The notes below the pieces were generated by a model. That model had not been told where the DNA came from, ran no database searches, and was given only the letters and a program-made list of their open reading frames with translations. 64,000 bases of DNA from Pseudoalteromonas ulvae UL12 (lineage in GTDB: Bacteria > Pseudomonadota > Gammaproteobacteria > Enterobacterales > Alteromonadaceae), in the NCBI RefSeq assembly GCF_014925405.1, contig NZ_AQHJ01000023.1:682001-746000 (forward strand), read 5' to 3'. Both the position numbers and the translations under genes were made by a program. This document shows positions 54,805-64,000 of this stretch, in pieces; position 1 is the stretch's first letter; every line of letters begins with the position of its first letter.

Positions 54805-56433
54805 TTGAATTCCCTTAGTTTGAAGTCAAAGATTAGTTTTTTTGTTGGGTTGTTATTCATCGCGTTAGTCAGCATTGCCCTCCTCGGCTTACAAGCAATG
54901 CGCCACGCAAGTGAAGCTGATAATATTGCCCGCATCAACCAATTGATGAAAAGCACCACCAATATTGTCACTCAGTTTGAACAACTGGCCCAATCAGGAA
55001 AGCTCACTGAAGAACAAGCCAAGTCTTATGCCACACAAATGCTTAGAGAAAATAAATACCACGACTCTGAGTATGTATATGTCGTTAATGCACAATTAGA
55101 TTTCGTTGCAACACCCCATGATCCGCAGCTCCACGGCAGTAGTTTTAATGACTTTAAAGATGCCAGCGGAGCGAGCATTGGCCGCATGGTTGAACGATTG
55201 GTCGGCAACAAAACTAGCCAAATCATCACTTATCATTGGAACTCTGAACGCGATGGCGAAATCGTCGACTTAACCTCTGTTGTACAAAAAACCAAAGGTT
55301 GGGGCTGGTATGTTGGTACAGGTATCAGTGCAAAAGAAGTCGATGAACGTTATTGGTCAACAGCGAAATGGCTATTAACCTACGCGCTGATTATTTCAAC
55401 GGTGATGTCAGGGATTTTAGCTAAGTTCGGCTTTGCGTTAATCAAAAACCTTGGCGCCGAAATCGACGATGTACTCGCGGTGGTGAAGAATGTCTCACGT
55501 GGCAATCTTAAAACTAACAATAAATACCATGATGCACCTGCCGATAGCATCATTGGTGCGATGAATTACATGCAACAAGCCTTGCAAGATGTGGTTCATA
55601 GCATTAAAGAAGTCTCCTCATCTTTAAATGACCAAAGCAAAGCATCAGACAAACGCTCAACAGAGCTTGACCAACTCACACACGATATGAGTCATGAAAC
55701 ACAAATTGTTGCCGCGACAATTACTCAACTATCAGCTTCAGCTGGCACAGTATCGAGCCACGCGGAACAAGCGGCAGAGTCTGTTAAAGAGGCTGAGCGT
55801 CAAGGGCAAAGTGCTTTCTCACTGACAGAAGAGTCGGCCAAAACCATAGCATTACTTGAACAGCAAATTGAAAGTGCAGGCAATAACATTCAAATTTTGG
55901 ATGATGAAGTCACCAACATTGATAGCGTACTGTCTGTGATTCAAGGTATTGCTGAACAAACTAATCTACTGGCGCTCAATGCAGCAATTGAAGCCGCAAG
56001 GGCTGGCGATCAGGGCCGTGGTTTTGCCGTGGTTGCCGATGAAGTTCGACAGCTCGCACAACGTACACAAACCAGTACTGAAGAAATTCAGCAAATGATT
56101 TCAAAGTTACAAAATGCCACTAAAGATGCCAAACACTCTGTCACTCAAAGTATCGCCACCAGCGAAGAAACAGTAACGAAATCACAAAAAGTCTCACAAG
56201 AACTCGAAAAAATAGCCCATTCACTTTCGGCTATTTCATCGATGAGTCATCAAATATCTGTAGCAGCAAAAGAGCAACTTGAAGCAGGTGAGGATTCGGC
56301 GCAGCGCGTGGTCAATATTTCAGATACCGCAGCCAATACCGCTGAGGTCTCGCATCAAGCGCATAGCTCAGGTGATCAAATTAAGTTATTGATCACTCAG
56401 CTAGAAAAAGAAATAAATAAATTCGAGCTATAA
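54805..56433 (+). CDS. Cache-domain methyl-accepting chemotaxis protein
   Basis: A 542-residue membrane chemoreceptor. The start is TTG with AGGA ten bases upstream. One membrane helix (about 8-30), a periplasmic single Cache domain (about 35-185: [20 protein letters not shown] and [15 protein letters not shown]), a second helix (about 188-212), HAMP and a signalling domain with tip [20 protein letters not shown] (about 388-407). No C-terminal NWETF-type CheR tether is visible. The ligand is unknown; this Cache type often binds small organic acids. It ends at a terminator. Confidence 0.9.
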   Translation: MNSLSLKSKISFFVGLLFIALVSIALLGLQAMRHASEADNIARINQLMKSTTNIVTQFEQLAQSGKLTEEQAKSYATQMLRENKYHDSEYVYVVNAQLDFVATPHDPQLHGSSFNDFKDASGASIGRMVERLVGNKTSQIITYHWNSERDGEIVDLTSVVQKTKGWGWYVGTGISAKEVDERYWSTAKWLLTYALIISTVMSGILAKFGFALIKNLGAEIDDVLAVVKNVSRGNLKTNNKYHDAPADSIIGAMNYMQQALQDVVHSIKEVSSSLNDQSKASDKRSTELDQLTHDMSHETQIVAATITQLSASAGTVSSHAEQAAESVKEAERQGQSAFSLTEESAKTIALLEQQIESAGNNIQILDDEVTNIDSVLSVIQGIAEQTNLLALNAAIEAARAGDQGRGFAVVADEVRQLAQRTQTSTEEIQQMISKLQNATKDAKHSVTQSIATSEETVTKSQKVSQELEKIAHSLSAISSMSHQISVAAKEQLEAGEDSAQRVVNISDTAANTAEVSHQAHSSGDQIKLLITQLEKEINKFEL

Positions 56434-56437
56434 CGTA

Positions 56438-56463
56438 AAAAAGGATGCGCTCGCATCCTTTTT
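56438..56463. terminator. Intrinsic terminator after the Cache chemoreceptor gene
   Basis: A GGATGC / GCATCC stem with a 4-base loop, flanked by an A tract and TTTTT. It may also serve the convergent yggN-like gene. Confidence 0.8.
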
Positions 56464-56477
56464 CTTATTCACTGTCA

Positions 56478-57263
56478 CTATTTGACTTGGACTAAGTCAA
56501 ACTCAAGTAATTGCGGAACAATTTGTTGCAGCTGCGTTTCTGTTTCATCAAGGATTTTTAAATACCCACAGTATTCTGCTGCTTTCATTTCTAATTGTTC
56601 AGCTTTGAGTTGCAAAGAGCGATCGATTTCTTTGGCTATGATATCCATGCGATCACCCATACCAGAAATCCGCTCTTCAATATTGCCTTCGTTTGATTCA
56701 AACGCATCCCCTAAAGCAACTAAAATAGCCCCCAGTGAGCCATGAACGGCAGAATGGATTTTCCCACTGATCTCTTTTTCAAAGAAGTCATCTAACTTAG
56801 ATAATGATTGTGGGGCAATGTAAAAGAAGTCATCGCCTTTTTTAAAACGCTCCATCAGTGCTTGCTCAACGTATTTAAGCTGATCTTTGAGCACTTCAGG
56901 TTCTTTATCGCTGAATCCTGTGACAACTTGCTCAATCGCGGTCAGTCCAAGATTAACGCCATCGGTAGCAAGTGATACGATTTCAGGAACGGTATCGCGC
57001 AGGCCTAAACTGTATTGACGTAACACTTGGCTATTTTGCTCATCAAGTACTTTCCATCGCCCTTTAATAAACAACTGGTTATCATTATTGATTTGTACGC
57101 GTGTCTGACCTCGGTCAACAATACGGATCACATCTTCTGTAATTATCAGACCATGACCAAGCTGCACATCACATTGCTCTTGTGCTTTAAGCCCAAAACC
57201 ATGAAAAAATAGCAATAATATTGTCAATTGAATGAATATTGATTTAAACAGCTGTGTTGTCAT
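56478..57263 (-). CDS. YggN-like periplasmic protein (DUF2884)
   Basis: A 261-residue exported protein. The signal peptide is hydrophobic to about residue 27. The mature part matches the YggN/DUF2884 layout: CDVQLGHGLIITEDVIRI with an early Cys, QLFIKGRWKVL, YSLGLRDTVPEIVSLATDGV, then long helices, with a second Cys in AAEYCGYLKIL. Function is unknown; E. coli YggN is also uncharacterised. AGGGGG precedes the ATG. Confidence 0.78.
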   Translation of the reverse strand: MTTQLFKSIFIQLTILLLFFHGFGLKAQEQCDVQLGHGLIITEDVIRIVDRGQTRVQINNDNQLFIKGRWKVLDEQNSQVLRQYSLGLRDTVPEIVSLATDGVNLGLTAIEQVVTGFSDKEPEVLKDQLKYVEQALMERFKKGDDFFYIAPQSLSKLDDFFEKEISGKIHSAVHGSLGAILVALGDAFESNEGNIEERISGMGDRMDIIAKEIDRSLQLKAEQLEMKAAEYCGYLKILDETETQLQQIVPQLLEFDLVQVK

Positions 57264-57331
57264 CTATCCCCCTAGAGCGTCAAGAGTAACAAACTGCCTC
57301 ATCGCTTTCAAAATAAATAAGCGCGTGGGGG

Positions 57332-57841
57332 TTATTTAGCAAAACGAACCAATCGTACAAACACATCAGCTTCTTTACGCTTTAAATTATTTTTGCCGCT
57401 GTAAAAAGCATACGCCCACGCATGATCAGGCATATCTTTTCCTGTTGTGTTGCTCCAATAGTTTTCAGACACCGTTGCAGGAAATAACTCCTGATTAATC
57501 GACGGATCGACGCAGCTGCGTTCCACAAGTGTTGCCAATTCCTTAGAGCTTGGTAAATGCCAATCTTGGTAATCAGCAAATACTTCACTTTTAGCCATTA
57601 ACAAAGCTTGTTGCCAAGTCATTTGTAATGGCTCTCCTGAGCAAGATGCACTGTCACTTTGCCATGTTTGCCCTAAACTGCAACGCATCCACATTAGGCC
57701 ACTGCGTAAATCTTCAGCCGTCCCGTCAATATTCACTTTGAACGATTCGGTATCGGTTGTTGGAATTAAATCCGAGCTATAACAAGTTTGCGCCATGGTT
57801 GGGAGGCACACAAACATAAAAAGGACACTTAAAAATTTCAT
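57332..57841 (-). CDS. Exported DUF1566 protein
   Basis: A 169-residue secreted protein from the ATG at 57841; ATG and TTG codons just upstream are too close to the AGGAG site. The signal peptide is MKFLSVLFMFVCLPTMA. The rest is one DUF1566 domain (SGLMWMRCSLGQTWQ, WQQALLMAKSEVFADYQDWHLPSSKEL, ENYWSNTTG, VRLVRFAK), a fold related to C-type lectins and formylglycine proteins. It directly follows the larger DUF1566 lipoprotein, a few bases apart, and the two share the motif WHLP/WRIP. Function unknown. Confidence 0.77.
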   Translation of the reverse strand: MKFLSVLFMFVCLPTMAQTCYSSDLIPTTDTESFKVNIDGTAEDLRSGLMWMRCSLGQTWQSDSASCSGEPLQMTWQQALLMAKSEVFADYQDWHLPSSKELATLVERSCVDPSINQELFPATVSENYWSNTTGKDMPDHAWAYAFYSGKNNLKRKEADVFVRLVRFAK

Positions 57842-57850
57842 CATCAACTC

Positions 57851-59515
57851 CTATGGCTGCCTAACTAATCGGATAAACGCAGTTTGCGCTTTTGGATAAG
57901 CCAAATCATTGCCACTTTGGAAATCTAAAATCCACGCAACACTTAAGCTTTGTCCATCAACACTGGTTTCTCGCGTCCAATACCGTAAATGACCGAGTAA
58001 AGTATGCGATGGTGCATTTGGAAAATACCGATTATCAAGCAGTGGGCCGCTCCCTTGTGGGGCCAAATCCATAATCCCAATCAATTCATTATAGGTAGGA
58101 ATACGCCAATTATTTGCTCCACAAAAATTTAGAGCATTAACCTGATTGACATAAGTTTCAATACCACAATCAATCGCACTTGGACAAGTAGAATTAGCCG
58201 CACCAGCCACCCCTTCGACCCCTCCGTTACCTTCTCCGGTGAAAAACCAGGTATAGTGGTTTTGCCCCTCGCGTAATTGAGTGTTGGGTAATAAGCCAGT
58301 ATTGGCTTGTTTAACTTCCCAAATAAGCCCAGTGACATTGTCTCGGACACAGCTAAAGTTAGTTGCAGAGTCAGGTAGCTCATCGGCAAACTCATCAAGC
58401 TTAGTGAAATCAAACGCGAGGTTGCCTGCGCCTACTTTATCAAGATAATCAGCGACCACATCTCGGCCTATTTCAGCATCTTGACCAGGAAAGTCGACAT
58501 TGCCGCAACTCACAATTTTTGTATTATCGAAACATTGAGCGACCCCAGAATCATTGTTGACCCCTAAAGGAATTGGCTGAATATTGACTTGAGTCTCGCC
58601 ACTGTCACTGCGATTTTTGTTATCGGTGACCATGACTGAAAATGAGAGCTGCTCTGCCACATCTATATCAGGCACGATAAAACGAGCTTGGCATAAATTT
58701 GCATCAATCAGGCTCATCGTTAAACCTTGAGTTTGCTGCCAATAACAAGAAAAAGATTCTGTTAAGACTGTTGATTGACTAGCATCAAGGGTCACGGTAT
58801 CAAACTCTCGTACTGTTTGAGCCTCCCCTGCTTGCACTGCAATCACTTTGGTGGTTTTTCGTAATAACACATCATAAAAGTTAGTCTGACTGCCTCCTTC
58901 ATCATCGGTAATAGTCAAACTAAATTGAACTTGATTATCTTGCTCCAATAAAGGGTGCTTAAAGGTAAGAGTTGACGAATTAAAGTCGCTGATGGTCAAT
59001 GATTGCCCGGCAGTTTGTTGCCAACGAAACACTTCTAATGAACCATCTTCATCTGGGTCGACTGAGTTTTCGCTACTAAGTACGATAGAGTCATTGTATT
59101 TAGACGGCAACTGGGCAGGCTCAGTTTGTGTTATCGATACAATCGGTAATTGATTAACAGCCGTAACCGACACTGTGATGGTGTCCGTGAGGACTTGTTT
59201 ATCTGTAGTGGTATATTGCAACTCGAAAATGAGTTGTGTATTGAGCTTAATTGAAGGTGCCACTACTGTTTGTGTGGCTCCTGTGGCTGGAAAGCCTGCC
59301 AAGATAGGGCCACTTAACTGCTTCCAAGTAAACTCTCCTCCTTCTGGCGTCGCCAATCCGCTAAGCAAAATGGAGGATTTTTCATTAACGGTTTGGTCGA
59401 CTCCTGCATTAATACTCGCGACAGGTGAGGTGGGTTGTTCATTACTTGAATCTGAACCACCACATGCAACGAGACCAAGGAGTGAAAAAGAAAATATAAT
59501 ATCTTTAAGCTGCAT
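57851..59515 (-). CDS. DUF1566 lipoprotein with Ig/PKD-like repeats
   Basis: A 554-residue lipoprotein: MQLKDIIFSFSLLGLVAC gives a lipobox LVAC (Cys 18) followed by Gly-Gly-Ser. Residues about 30-315 hold three Ig/PKD-like repeats (ASINAGVDQTVNEKSSILLSG, VDPDEDGSLEVFRWQQTAGQ, VQAGEAQTVREFDTVTLDAS). The C-terminus (about 375-552) is a DUF1566 domain (NVTGLIWEVKQ, NALNFCGANNWRIPTYNELIG, AFIRLVRQP). It is probably surface- or periplasm-facing and forms an operon with the smaller DUF1566 gene. Confidence 0.78.
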   Translation of the reverse strand: MQLKDIIFSFSLLGLVACGGSDSSNEQPTSPVASINAGVDQTVNEKSSILLSGLATPEGGEFTWKQLSGPILAGFPATGATQTVVAPSIKLNTQLIFELQYTTTDKQVLTDTITVSVTAVNQLPIVSITQTEPAQLPSKYNDSIVLSSENSVDPDEDGSLEVFRWQQTAGQSLTISDFNSSTLTFKHPLLEQDNQVQFSLTITDDEGGSQTNFYDVLLRKTTKVIAVQAGEAQTVREFDTVTLDASQSTVLTESFSCYWQQTQGLTMSLIDANLCQARFIVPDIDVAEQLSFSVMVTDNKNRSDSGETQVNIQPIPLGVNNDSGVAQCFDNTKIVSCGNVDFPGQDAEIGRDVVADYLDKVGAGNLAFDFTKLDEFADELPDSATNFSCVRDNVTGLIWEVKQANTGLLPNTQLREGQNHYTWFFTGEGNGGVEGVAGAANSTCPSAIDCGIETYVNQVNALNFCGANNWRIPTYNELIGIMDLAPQGSGPLLDNRYFPNAPSHTLLGHLRYWTRETSVDGQSLSVAWILDFQSGNDLAYPKAQTAFIRLVRQP

Positions 59516-59578
59516 AACTCAATCCTACCCTATTGAATAAATTAGGCTATGCAAAAAACCTACCAATGAGGACAATAT

Positions 59579-59911
59579 TTACAGGTAACTTTCTTGATGA
59601 ATACGTACAAACAATTTTGTACCCACTTTACTGTAATCTACCTTGTATTCTCGACCATCAAGAGCTTGCACAAAAATGAGTGACCGCTCTTCACTAAAAA
59701 TATCAGGGCTCGAAATATACATTACTTCTAAATAACGCTCTTTGGCATCGCGACGATTTTTTGGCAACTCTTCTTTAAATGGCACTAATCCATTTTGAGT
59801 GACTTTAATTTTTGGGTGTTTGTCGCCATTCACTAATACTAAATCGAATTTTTTCTCTTTATGAATAATCGTGTTTCGGCCACTTAAAATATAAGCTTTT
59901 TCGCTACTCAT
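59579..59911 (-). CDS. Small conserved-looking protein, unknown
   Basis: A 110-residue soluble protein from the ATG at 59911, which has AGGA eight bases upstream; a reading five codons longer would include that site. It has no signal peptide or membrane segment and is rich in Lys and Glu with alternating short strands (KFDLVLVNGDKHPKIKV, LIFVQALDGREYKVDYSKVG), suggesting a small beta-rich domain. No family recognised. It follows the 60646-59942 gene by 30 bases. Confidence 0.5.
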   Translation of the reverse strand: MSSEKAYILSGRNTIIHKEKKFDLVLVNGDKHPKIKVTQNGLVPFKEELPKNRRDAKERYLEVMYISSPDIFSEERSLIFVQALDGREYKVDYSKVGTKLFVRIHQESYL

Positions 59912-59941
59912 GCTTGGTTCCTGCATACTTTTATTGACATT

Positions 59942-60646
59942 TTAGCTCTGTGTTTCTGCACTCATTATGCTTTTCGGATCGCGCTGCCAGCGATTCAATA
60001 GATAAACAAACTCTTCAGGAGCCCGATCCAACATATTAAGCGGTATGAGTAAATCATAGCCAATTAATTGCCGTAAGTTAATCATTCTATTGGCAAACAT
60101 TGCAATTAACCCGCAATATTTGGCTCCGTCAGCAGCGATGAAAAGTGACTCTTCGATTAAATAACTTTCTAAATCATCCATCTCTTGAGCCTTCACCATC
60201 AGAGCTTCACGGACAAAATGACGTTGTTCGATCAATATTTTTCCCGACAATCTCGGGGCCAGCTCATTTAAAAAATGGCCATACTCACACAACCTTATTG
60301 CCACGCAGCTGAGCATTTTACTCTCAAAATCCTGCGTCAATGACGGCACGCCTACCTGTGCGATGTTTTTGCGGCTCACTTGCCATGAGCCATACTTATG
60401 AATAAAGATGAGCGCTTCAGGGTAAAAAATCAAACTAAATCGCGGCTCTGCTAGTTTAAAATAACCAACCAAAAGCCCCACCAAACACGCACTCACTAAA
60501 AAGATTTCGGCAAGTAAAATGCTTCCCGGTTTAAGTTGAATTGTAAGCATCAATATAAATAAACCAATTGCACTGACCAGTAAAGTCTCAAAGCCATGCT
60601 GATTGGTTGTCGCTCGAATAGTTAACAGCGGGATATTCTTGTCCAT
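59942..60646 (-). CDS. Two-helix membrane protein (DUF2982-like)
   Basis: A 234-residue inner-membrane protein with two N-terminal membrane helices (about 20-40 and 44-64) and a cytoplasmic C-terminal part containing PEALIFIHKYGSWQVSRKNIAQVGVP and, later, NRMINLRQLIGYDLLIPLNMLDRAPEEFVYLLNRW. The layout resembles the DUF2982 family of Vibrionales and Alteromonadales; I recall the family rather than matching it residue by residue. It follows a 32-residue ORF by seven bases. Confidence 0.65.
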   Translation of the reverse strand: MDKNIPLLTIRATTNQHGFETLLVSAIGLFILMLTIQLKPGSILLAEIFLVSACLVGLLVGYFKLAEPRFSLIFYPEALIFIHKYGSWQVSRKNIAQVGVPSLTQDFESKMLSCVAIRLCEYGHFLNELAPRLSGKILIEQRHFVREALMVKAQEMDDLESYLIEESLFIAADGAKYCGLIAMFANRMINLRQLIGYDLLIPLNMLDRAPEEFVYLLNRWQRDPKSIMSAETQS

Positions 60647-60653
60647 AATGTAT

Positions 60654-60752
60654 TTAAATATAAAAGCTAAAGTACATTAAAGCCATGAGTGCTGCCCACA
60701 CCAACATGGCACGAATTCGACGACAATAAGGACAAGATGAGCGATTTTTCAC
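60654..60752 (-). CDS. 32-residue CPYC membrane microprotein candidate
   Basis: A GTG start at 60752 with AGAGG five to six bases upstream opens a 32-residue ORF beginning MKNRSSCPYCRRIRAM, followed by a single hydrophobic helix (VWAALMALMYFSFYI). The CPYC pair then RR suggests a metal- or thiol-reactive tip at the membrane. It ends seven bases before the DUF2982-like gene, so the two may be translationally coupled. No family known; coding is supported only by the ribosome site, the position and the sensible topology. Confidence 0.45.
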   Translation of the reverse strand: MKNRSSCPYCRRIRAMLVWAALMALMYFSFYI

Positions 60753-60931
60753 ATAAACCTCTTTTATCGAACAAACATAGCGAACTGTGTTTTTATTCTC
60801 TACAGTAAGAATTGTACCGAGAGTTGTTCGCTTTTTACGTTAAAACGCCCATTTTATGAGACGCACGGTAGATCACTTTAAGATGGGATTACGTAAACTA
60901 CTTATCCCCTAAAAATAATGACACCCATACT

Positions 60932-61993
60932 ATGCGCAACCAACAATCAGGCAAAACTCTTTTTCCATTTTTAATCATCTTGTTAGCAGCTATTTGCGTA
61001 TATTTATATTTACCAAACACAGCAACAGCTACGCAAACACGCTCCGCGAAACCTGTCACGGTCAAAGCGATTACAACTCAACTACATACTCAAAGTATAG
61101 ATATTCAAGCGCTAGGTACCAGTCGCGCAAATCAAGAAATTATAATTCGCAGCGCACAAAGCGATTATGTTGCTAGCGTGTTTTTTGATGATGGCGATCA
61201 AGTTGAAAAAAATCAGATCTTAGTTGAATTAAATCACGCTGAAGAAGCGGCTCGAGTAGAAGAGCTTACCATCAACTTAAAAGAAGAAAAACGCCAATTA
61301 GAGCGCCTAAATAAACTCGCAAAAACCCAATCAACAGCTAAGTCATTATTAGAAGAGCAACGCTCTCGCTTTGAAGCAACCCAAGTTCAATTGGCCGCGG
61401 CGAAAATTAGATTATCAGAAATGACCATTACCGCGCCATTTTCTGGACGATTAGGTCAACGCATGATTTCAGCCGGTGCGTATATCAACAGCAATACTGA
61501 CATCACCACTTTAGATGATATCAGTGTTATCAAAGTGGATTTTAACGTACCCGAAAAATATTTAGCACAACTGACTGAAGGCATGACTGTAAACGCAACA
61601 AGCCCAGCTTACCCTAGCATTACCTTTACCGGCCAGCTGAGTAACATTAGCTCTCGCATCAACGCAACAACACGAAGCATCCCTGTTACTGCGAGCTTTT
61701 CGAATGAAAACAAAAAACTTCGCGCTGGTATGTTAATGTATGCCTCACTGCAATTATCCGAATTAAATGCGCTCATTATCCCTGAAAAATCAATTATTCC
61801 AATCGAAGATCAGCATTTTGTGTATGTTATTGAAGAGAGTAAAGCCGTTAAAACAGCCGTGGTGATTGAACAACGTATTCACGGTAATGTTGCGATCAAA
61901 AGCGGTTTGAAAGCCGGTCAGCAAGTGATCACCGAAGGCATAATCAAAATTCGCCCTGGTAGCGATGTTGTTGTAAAAGGTGAATCACTGTGA
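60932..61993 (+). CDS. RND efflux periplasmic adaptor (membrane fusion protein)
   Basis: A 353-residue adaptor with an N-terminal hydrophobic segment (about 12-32) and no lipobox. The order is hairpin-lipoyl-beta barrel-membrane proximal: SDYVASVFFDDGDQVEKNQI, EELTINLKEEKRQLERLNKLAKT, MTITAPFSGRLGQRMISAGAYINS, then SVIKVDFNVPEKYLAQLTEG. It links the inner-membrane pump to an outer-membrane channel. It overlaps the pump gene by four bases. No TolC-type gene is in the window. Confidence 0.92.
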   Translation: MRNQQSGKTLFPFLIILLAAICVYLYLPNTATATQTRSAKPVTVKAITTQLHTQSIDIQALGTSRANQEIIIRSAQSDYVASVFFDDGDQVEKNQILVELNHAEEAARVEELTINLKEEKRQLERLNKLAKTQSTAKSLLEEQRSRFEATQVQLAAAKIRLSEMTITAPFSGRLGQRMISAGAYINSNTDITTLDDISVIKVDFNVPEKYLAQLTEGMTVNATSPAYPSITFTGQLSNISSRINATTRSIPVTASFSNENKKLRAGMLMYASLQLSELNALIIPEKSIIPIEDQHFVYVIEESKAVKTAVVIEQRIHGNVAIKSGLKAGQQVITEGIIKIRPGSDVVVKGESL

Positions 61994-64000
61994 AAATCAC
62001 CGATACCTCAGTCAAGCGTCCCGTTTTTGCAATTGTAATCAATTTACTCTTACTTACTTTTGGCTTGGTGGCATTTTCAATGCTGCCACTGCGCGAATAC
62101 CCAGATATTGATACACCTGTGGTATCAATCAGTACCTCATACCCTGGTGCATCTTCACAAATCATCGAAACTAAAATCACACAGATTATCGAAAATCAGA
62201 TCTCAGGCATTGAAGGGATAAAAAATATCACGTCCTCGAGCCGAAATGGCCGCTCCAATATCACCATTGAATTCAATATCAGCCGTGACATTGATGCCGC
62301 AGCAAACGATGTACGTGAGCGAGTATCACGAGCGTTAAACAACCTCCCTGATCAAGTCCGCCCGCCAGAAGTGACGAAATCAGACAGTGATGACAGCCCT
62401 ATCGCTTGGTTTGTTCTCAACAGTCAAACCATGAATTCTCTGGAGCTTTCCGATTATGCCCAGCGCTATATTGTCGATCGCATTGCTGTTGTTGATGGTG
62501 TGGCCAATGTGCGAGTGGGTGGCGAGCGTCGTTATGCGATGAAAGTGTGGCTCAATCGAGATGAAATGGCCGCCCGAGGCGTGACCGCTTCTGATATTGA
62601 GTCGGTGCTGCGCACTGAAAATGTTGAACTACCAGCCGGTGAAATTGAATCAATCGACCGTGATTTTACCGTGCGCACCGCGCGAAGTTACAAAAATCAG
62701 CAAGATTTCGAAAACCTTGTTATCAAACGAGGAAATGATGGTTATCTGGTGCGTTTAAGTGAAGTCGCTAATGTAAAACTCGAAGCACAAGATGAGGAAA
62801 ACCTTTTTAGAGGCAACGGTAAAAATATGATTGGTTTAGGGATTGTAAAACAAGCCCAAGCCAATACATTAACTGTGGTAGAAAATGCCCGTGCAGAACT
62901 CAATAAAATAAAGCTAAACCTACCTGAAGGTACAACCATAGAAGACAGCTATGATTCATCTATTTTCATCAGTGAGTCAATTAATGAAGTTTACCGCACA
63001 CTCATTATCGCGATGTTGCTTGTCGTTTTAGTCATTTACATCTTCCTTGGGAATATTCGCGCCACTTTGATCCCTGCTTTAACAGTCCCTGTGGCGCTGA
63101 TTGGTAGCTTTATCTTTTTGTATGCGATGGGCTACTCCATCAATTTACTGACTCTGCTTGCTTTAGTCTTGGCAATCGGCTTGGTTGTTGATGATGCGAT
63201 TGTCATGCTCGAAAACATCCATCGTCGCATTGAGTTAGGTGAACCTCGTTTATTAGCGGCATATCGAGGTGCGCGCGAAGTCGGATTTGCAATTATTGCC
63301 ACCACGGCAGTGCTAATAGCGGTGTTTGTGCCTTTGGTATTTATGGAAGGTCGGATCGGTAGTTTATTTACTGAATTTGCGATGGCGGTCAGTGCTGCGG
63401 TTATTTTTTCAAGCGTCACCGCACTTACTTTATCTCCCGCGTTATGCTCCAAACTACTCAAACCATCCAATAAAGAATCAAAATTTAATCAACTTATTGA
63501 ACGGGGCTTAAGCGCAGTAGAGCTAAAATACCAAGCGGTTTTACGCGCCAATCTGCAAAAAAGAAAAAGTATGTTGGCGGTGCTAATGCTCTCAGCCGTG
63601 GCCAGTATTTTGCTTGTTCAGTTGCTCCCATCTGAACTCACGCCAAAAGAAGATCGTGGCACTTTCTTTATCATGATGAATGGGCCTGAAGGCGCAAGCT
63701 ATGAAAATAACGCGGCTAACATGGCGTTAATAGAACAACAATTACTGCCCTATTCTGAATCGGGCGAATTATCACGCGTGCTGGTGCGCGTGCCTGGCTG
63801 GGGCGGCCAAGGGGGTGTTGCAATTGTCGGAATGGATGACTGGGAAAATCGTACCCGCTCCACTTGGCAAGTAATGAATGAAATTAGCGGTAAACTGCAA
63901 AGTGTCACCGATGTGCGTGCCTTTGCCATCATGCGCTCAGGCATTGGCGGACGTGGTAATAGCCGCCCGATTGAATTCGTATTACAAGGCAATGATTACG
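61990..64000 (+). CDS. RND efflux pump inner-membrane transporter, partial
   Basis: A GTG start at 61990 overlaps the adaptor stop (GTGA) and the frame stays open to the window edge, giving about 670 residues of an expected 1000 or so. Residues MKITDTSVKRPVFAIVINLLL begin the first membrane helix (first 20 shown as family hallmark). PDIDTPVVSISTSYPGASS, the porter domain, and LVVDDAIVMLENIHRR with the paired Asp of helix 4 are typical of HAE-1 proton-driven multidrug pumps. The C-terminal half lies outside. Confidence 0.93.
   Translation, partial: MKITDTSVKRPVFAIVINLLLLTFGLVAFSMLPLREYPDIDTPVVSISTSYPGASSQIIETKITQIIENQISGIEGIKNITSSSRNGRSNITIEFNISRDIDAAANDVRERVSRALNNLPDQVRPPEVTKSDSDDSPIAWFVLNSQTMNSLELSDYAQRYIVDRIAVVDGVANVRVGGERRYAMKVWLNRDEMAARGVTASDIESVLRTENVELPAGEIESIDRDFTVRTARSYKNQQDFENLVIKRGNDGYLVRLSEVANVKLEAQDEENLFRGNGKNMIGLGIVKQAQANTLTVVENARAELNKIKLNLPEGTTIEDSYDSSIFISESINEVYRTLIIAMLLVVLVIYIFLGNIRATLIPALTVPVALIGSFIFLYAMGYSINLLTLLALVLAIGLVVDDAIVMLENIHRRIELGEPRLLAAYRGAREVGFAIIATTAVLIAVFVPLVFMEGRIGSLFTEFAMAVSAAVIFSSVTALTLSPALCSKLLKPSNKESKFNQLIERGLSAVELKYQAVLRANLQKRKSMLAVLMLSAVASILLVQLLPSELTPKEDRGTFFIMMNGPEGASYENNAANMALIEQQLLPYSESGELSRVLVRVPGWGGQGGVAIVGMDDWENRTRSTWQVMNEISGKLQSVTDVRAFAIMRSGIGGRGNSRPIEFVLQGNDY

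Overview
The window reads as a chromosome segment of a marine gammaproteobacterium of the Alteromonadales, most likely Pseudoalteromonas or a close relative. This is inferred from gene content and order: cysE-trmJ facing suhB, queA-tgt-yajC-secD-secF, mpl-ubiX, enlarged PstC and PstA, a PanP-type aspartate decarboxylase, and many c-di-GMP and chemoreceptor genes. Base composition is AT-rich and even. No rRNA, tRNA, CRISPR array, prophage or complete insertion sequence was seen. One short non-autonomous inverted-repeat element is present.

Layout. 1-2000: start of cysE, trmJ and suhB. 2000-5400: a periplasmic solute-binding-like protein, an EAL-CBS-GGDEF protein and a lipoprotein with a Fur-box-like site. 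5500-11150: the queA-tgt-yajC-secD-secF block (queuosine modification and Sec translocation). 11300-14500: a receiver-receiver-PAS-GGDEF-EAL protein, a small membrane protein and a MITE-like element. 14500-16530: an ECF sigma factor, a membrane anti-sigma-like protein and a secreted coiled-coil protein in one operon, divergent from an HDOD gene. 17500-26450: oxyR, then phosphate genes (a Pit transporter with its PhoU-like partner, and phoU-pstB-pstA-pstC behind a Pho box). 26500-31000: a GcvR-like ACT protein, panP and a membrane GGDEF-EAL protein. 31000-35400: operon mpl-ubiX-ABC ATPase-ABC permease-TrmB-like methyltransferase. 35400-41350: a secreted zinc metalloprotease, fbp, an FG-GAP repeat protein and a cysteine-rich protein. 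41500-47400: a zinc-binding-type soluble chemoreceptor, an orphan N6-adenine DNA methyltransferase, sseA, a capsule-synthesis-family protein, an outer-membrane barrel and a CHMI-like isomerase. 47400-52800: a ToxR/CadC-like regulator with a TolB-type propeller, divergent from a TonB-dependent receptor. 52800-64000: zapE, rsuA, a Cache chemoreceptor, yggN-like, two DUF1566 proteins, a small operon including an unlisted 32-residue ORF, and an RND efflux adaptor and pump, the pump running off the right edge.

Most of the window is core genome. The observations most worth a second look are: a SuhB with substitutions at two metal-binding positions (N87 and E212); a 263-bp element flanked by TA that left the neighbouring stop codon intact; the ECF operon with a palindromic -35-like site; a probable Fur site before an unknown lipoprotein; an orphan DNA methyltransferase; and a long inverted repeat between phoU and the Pit operon.
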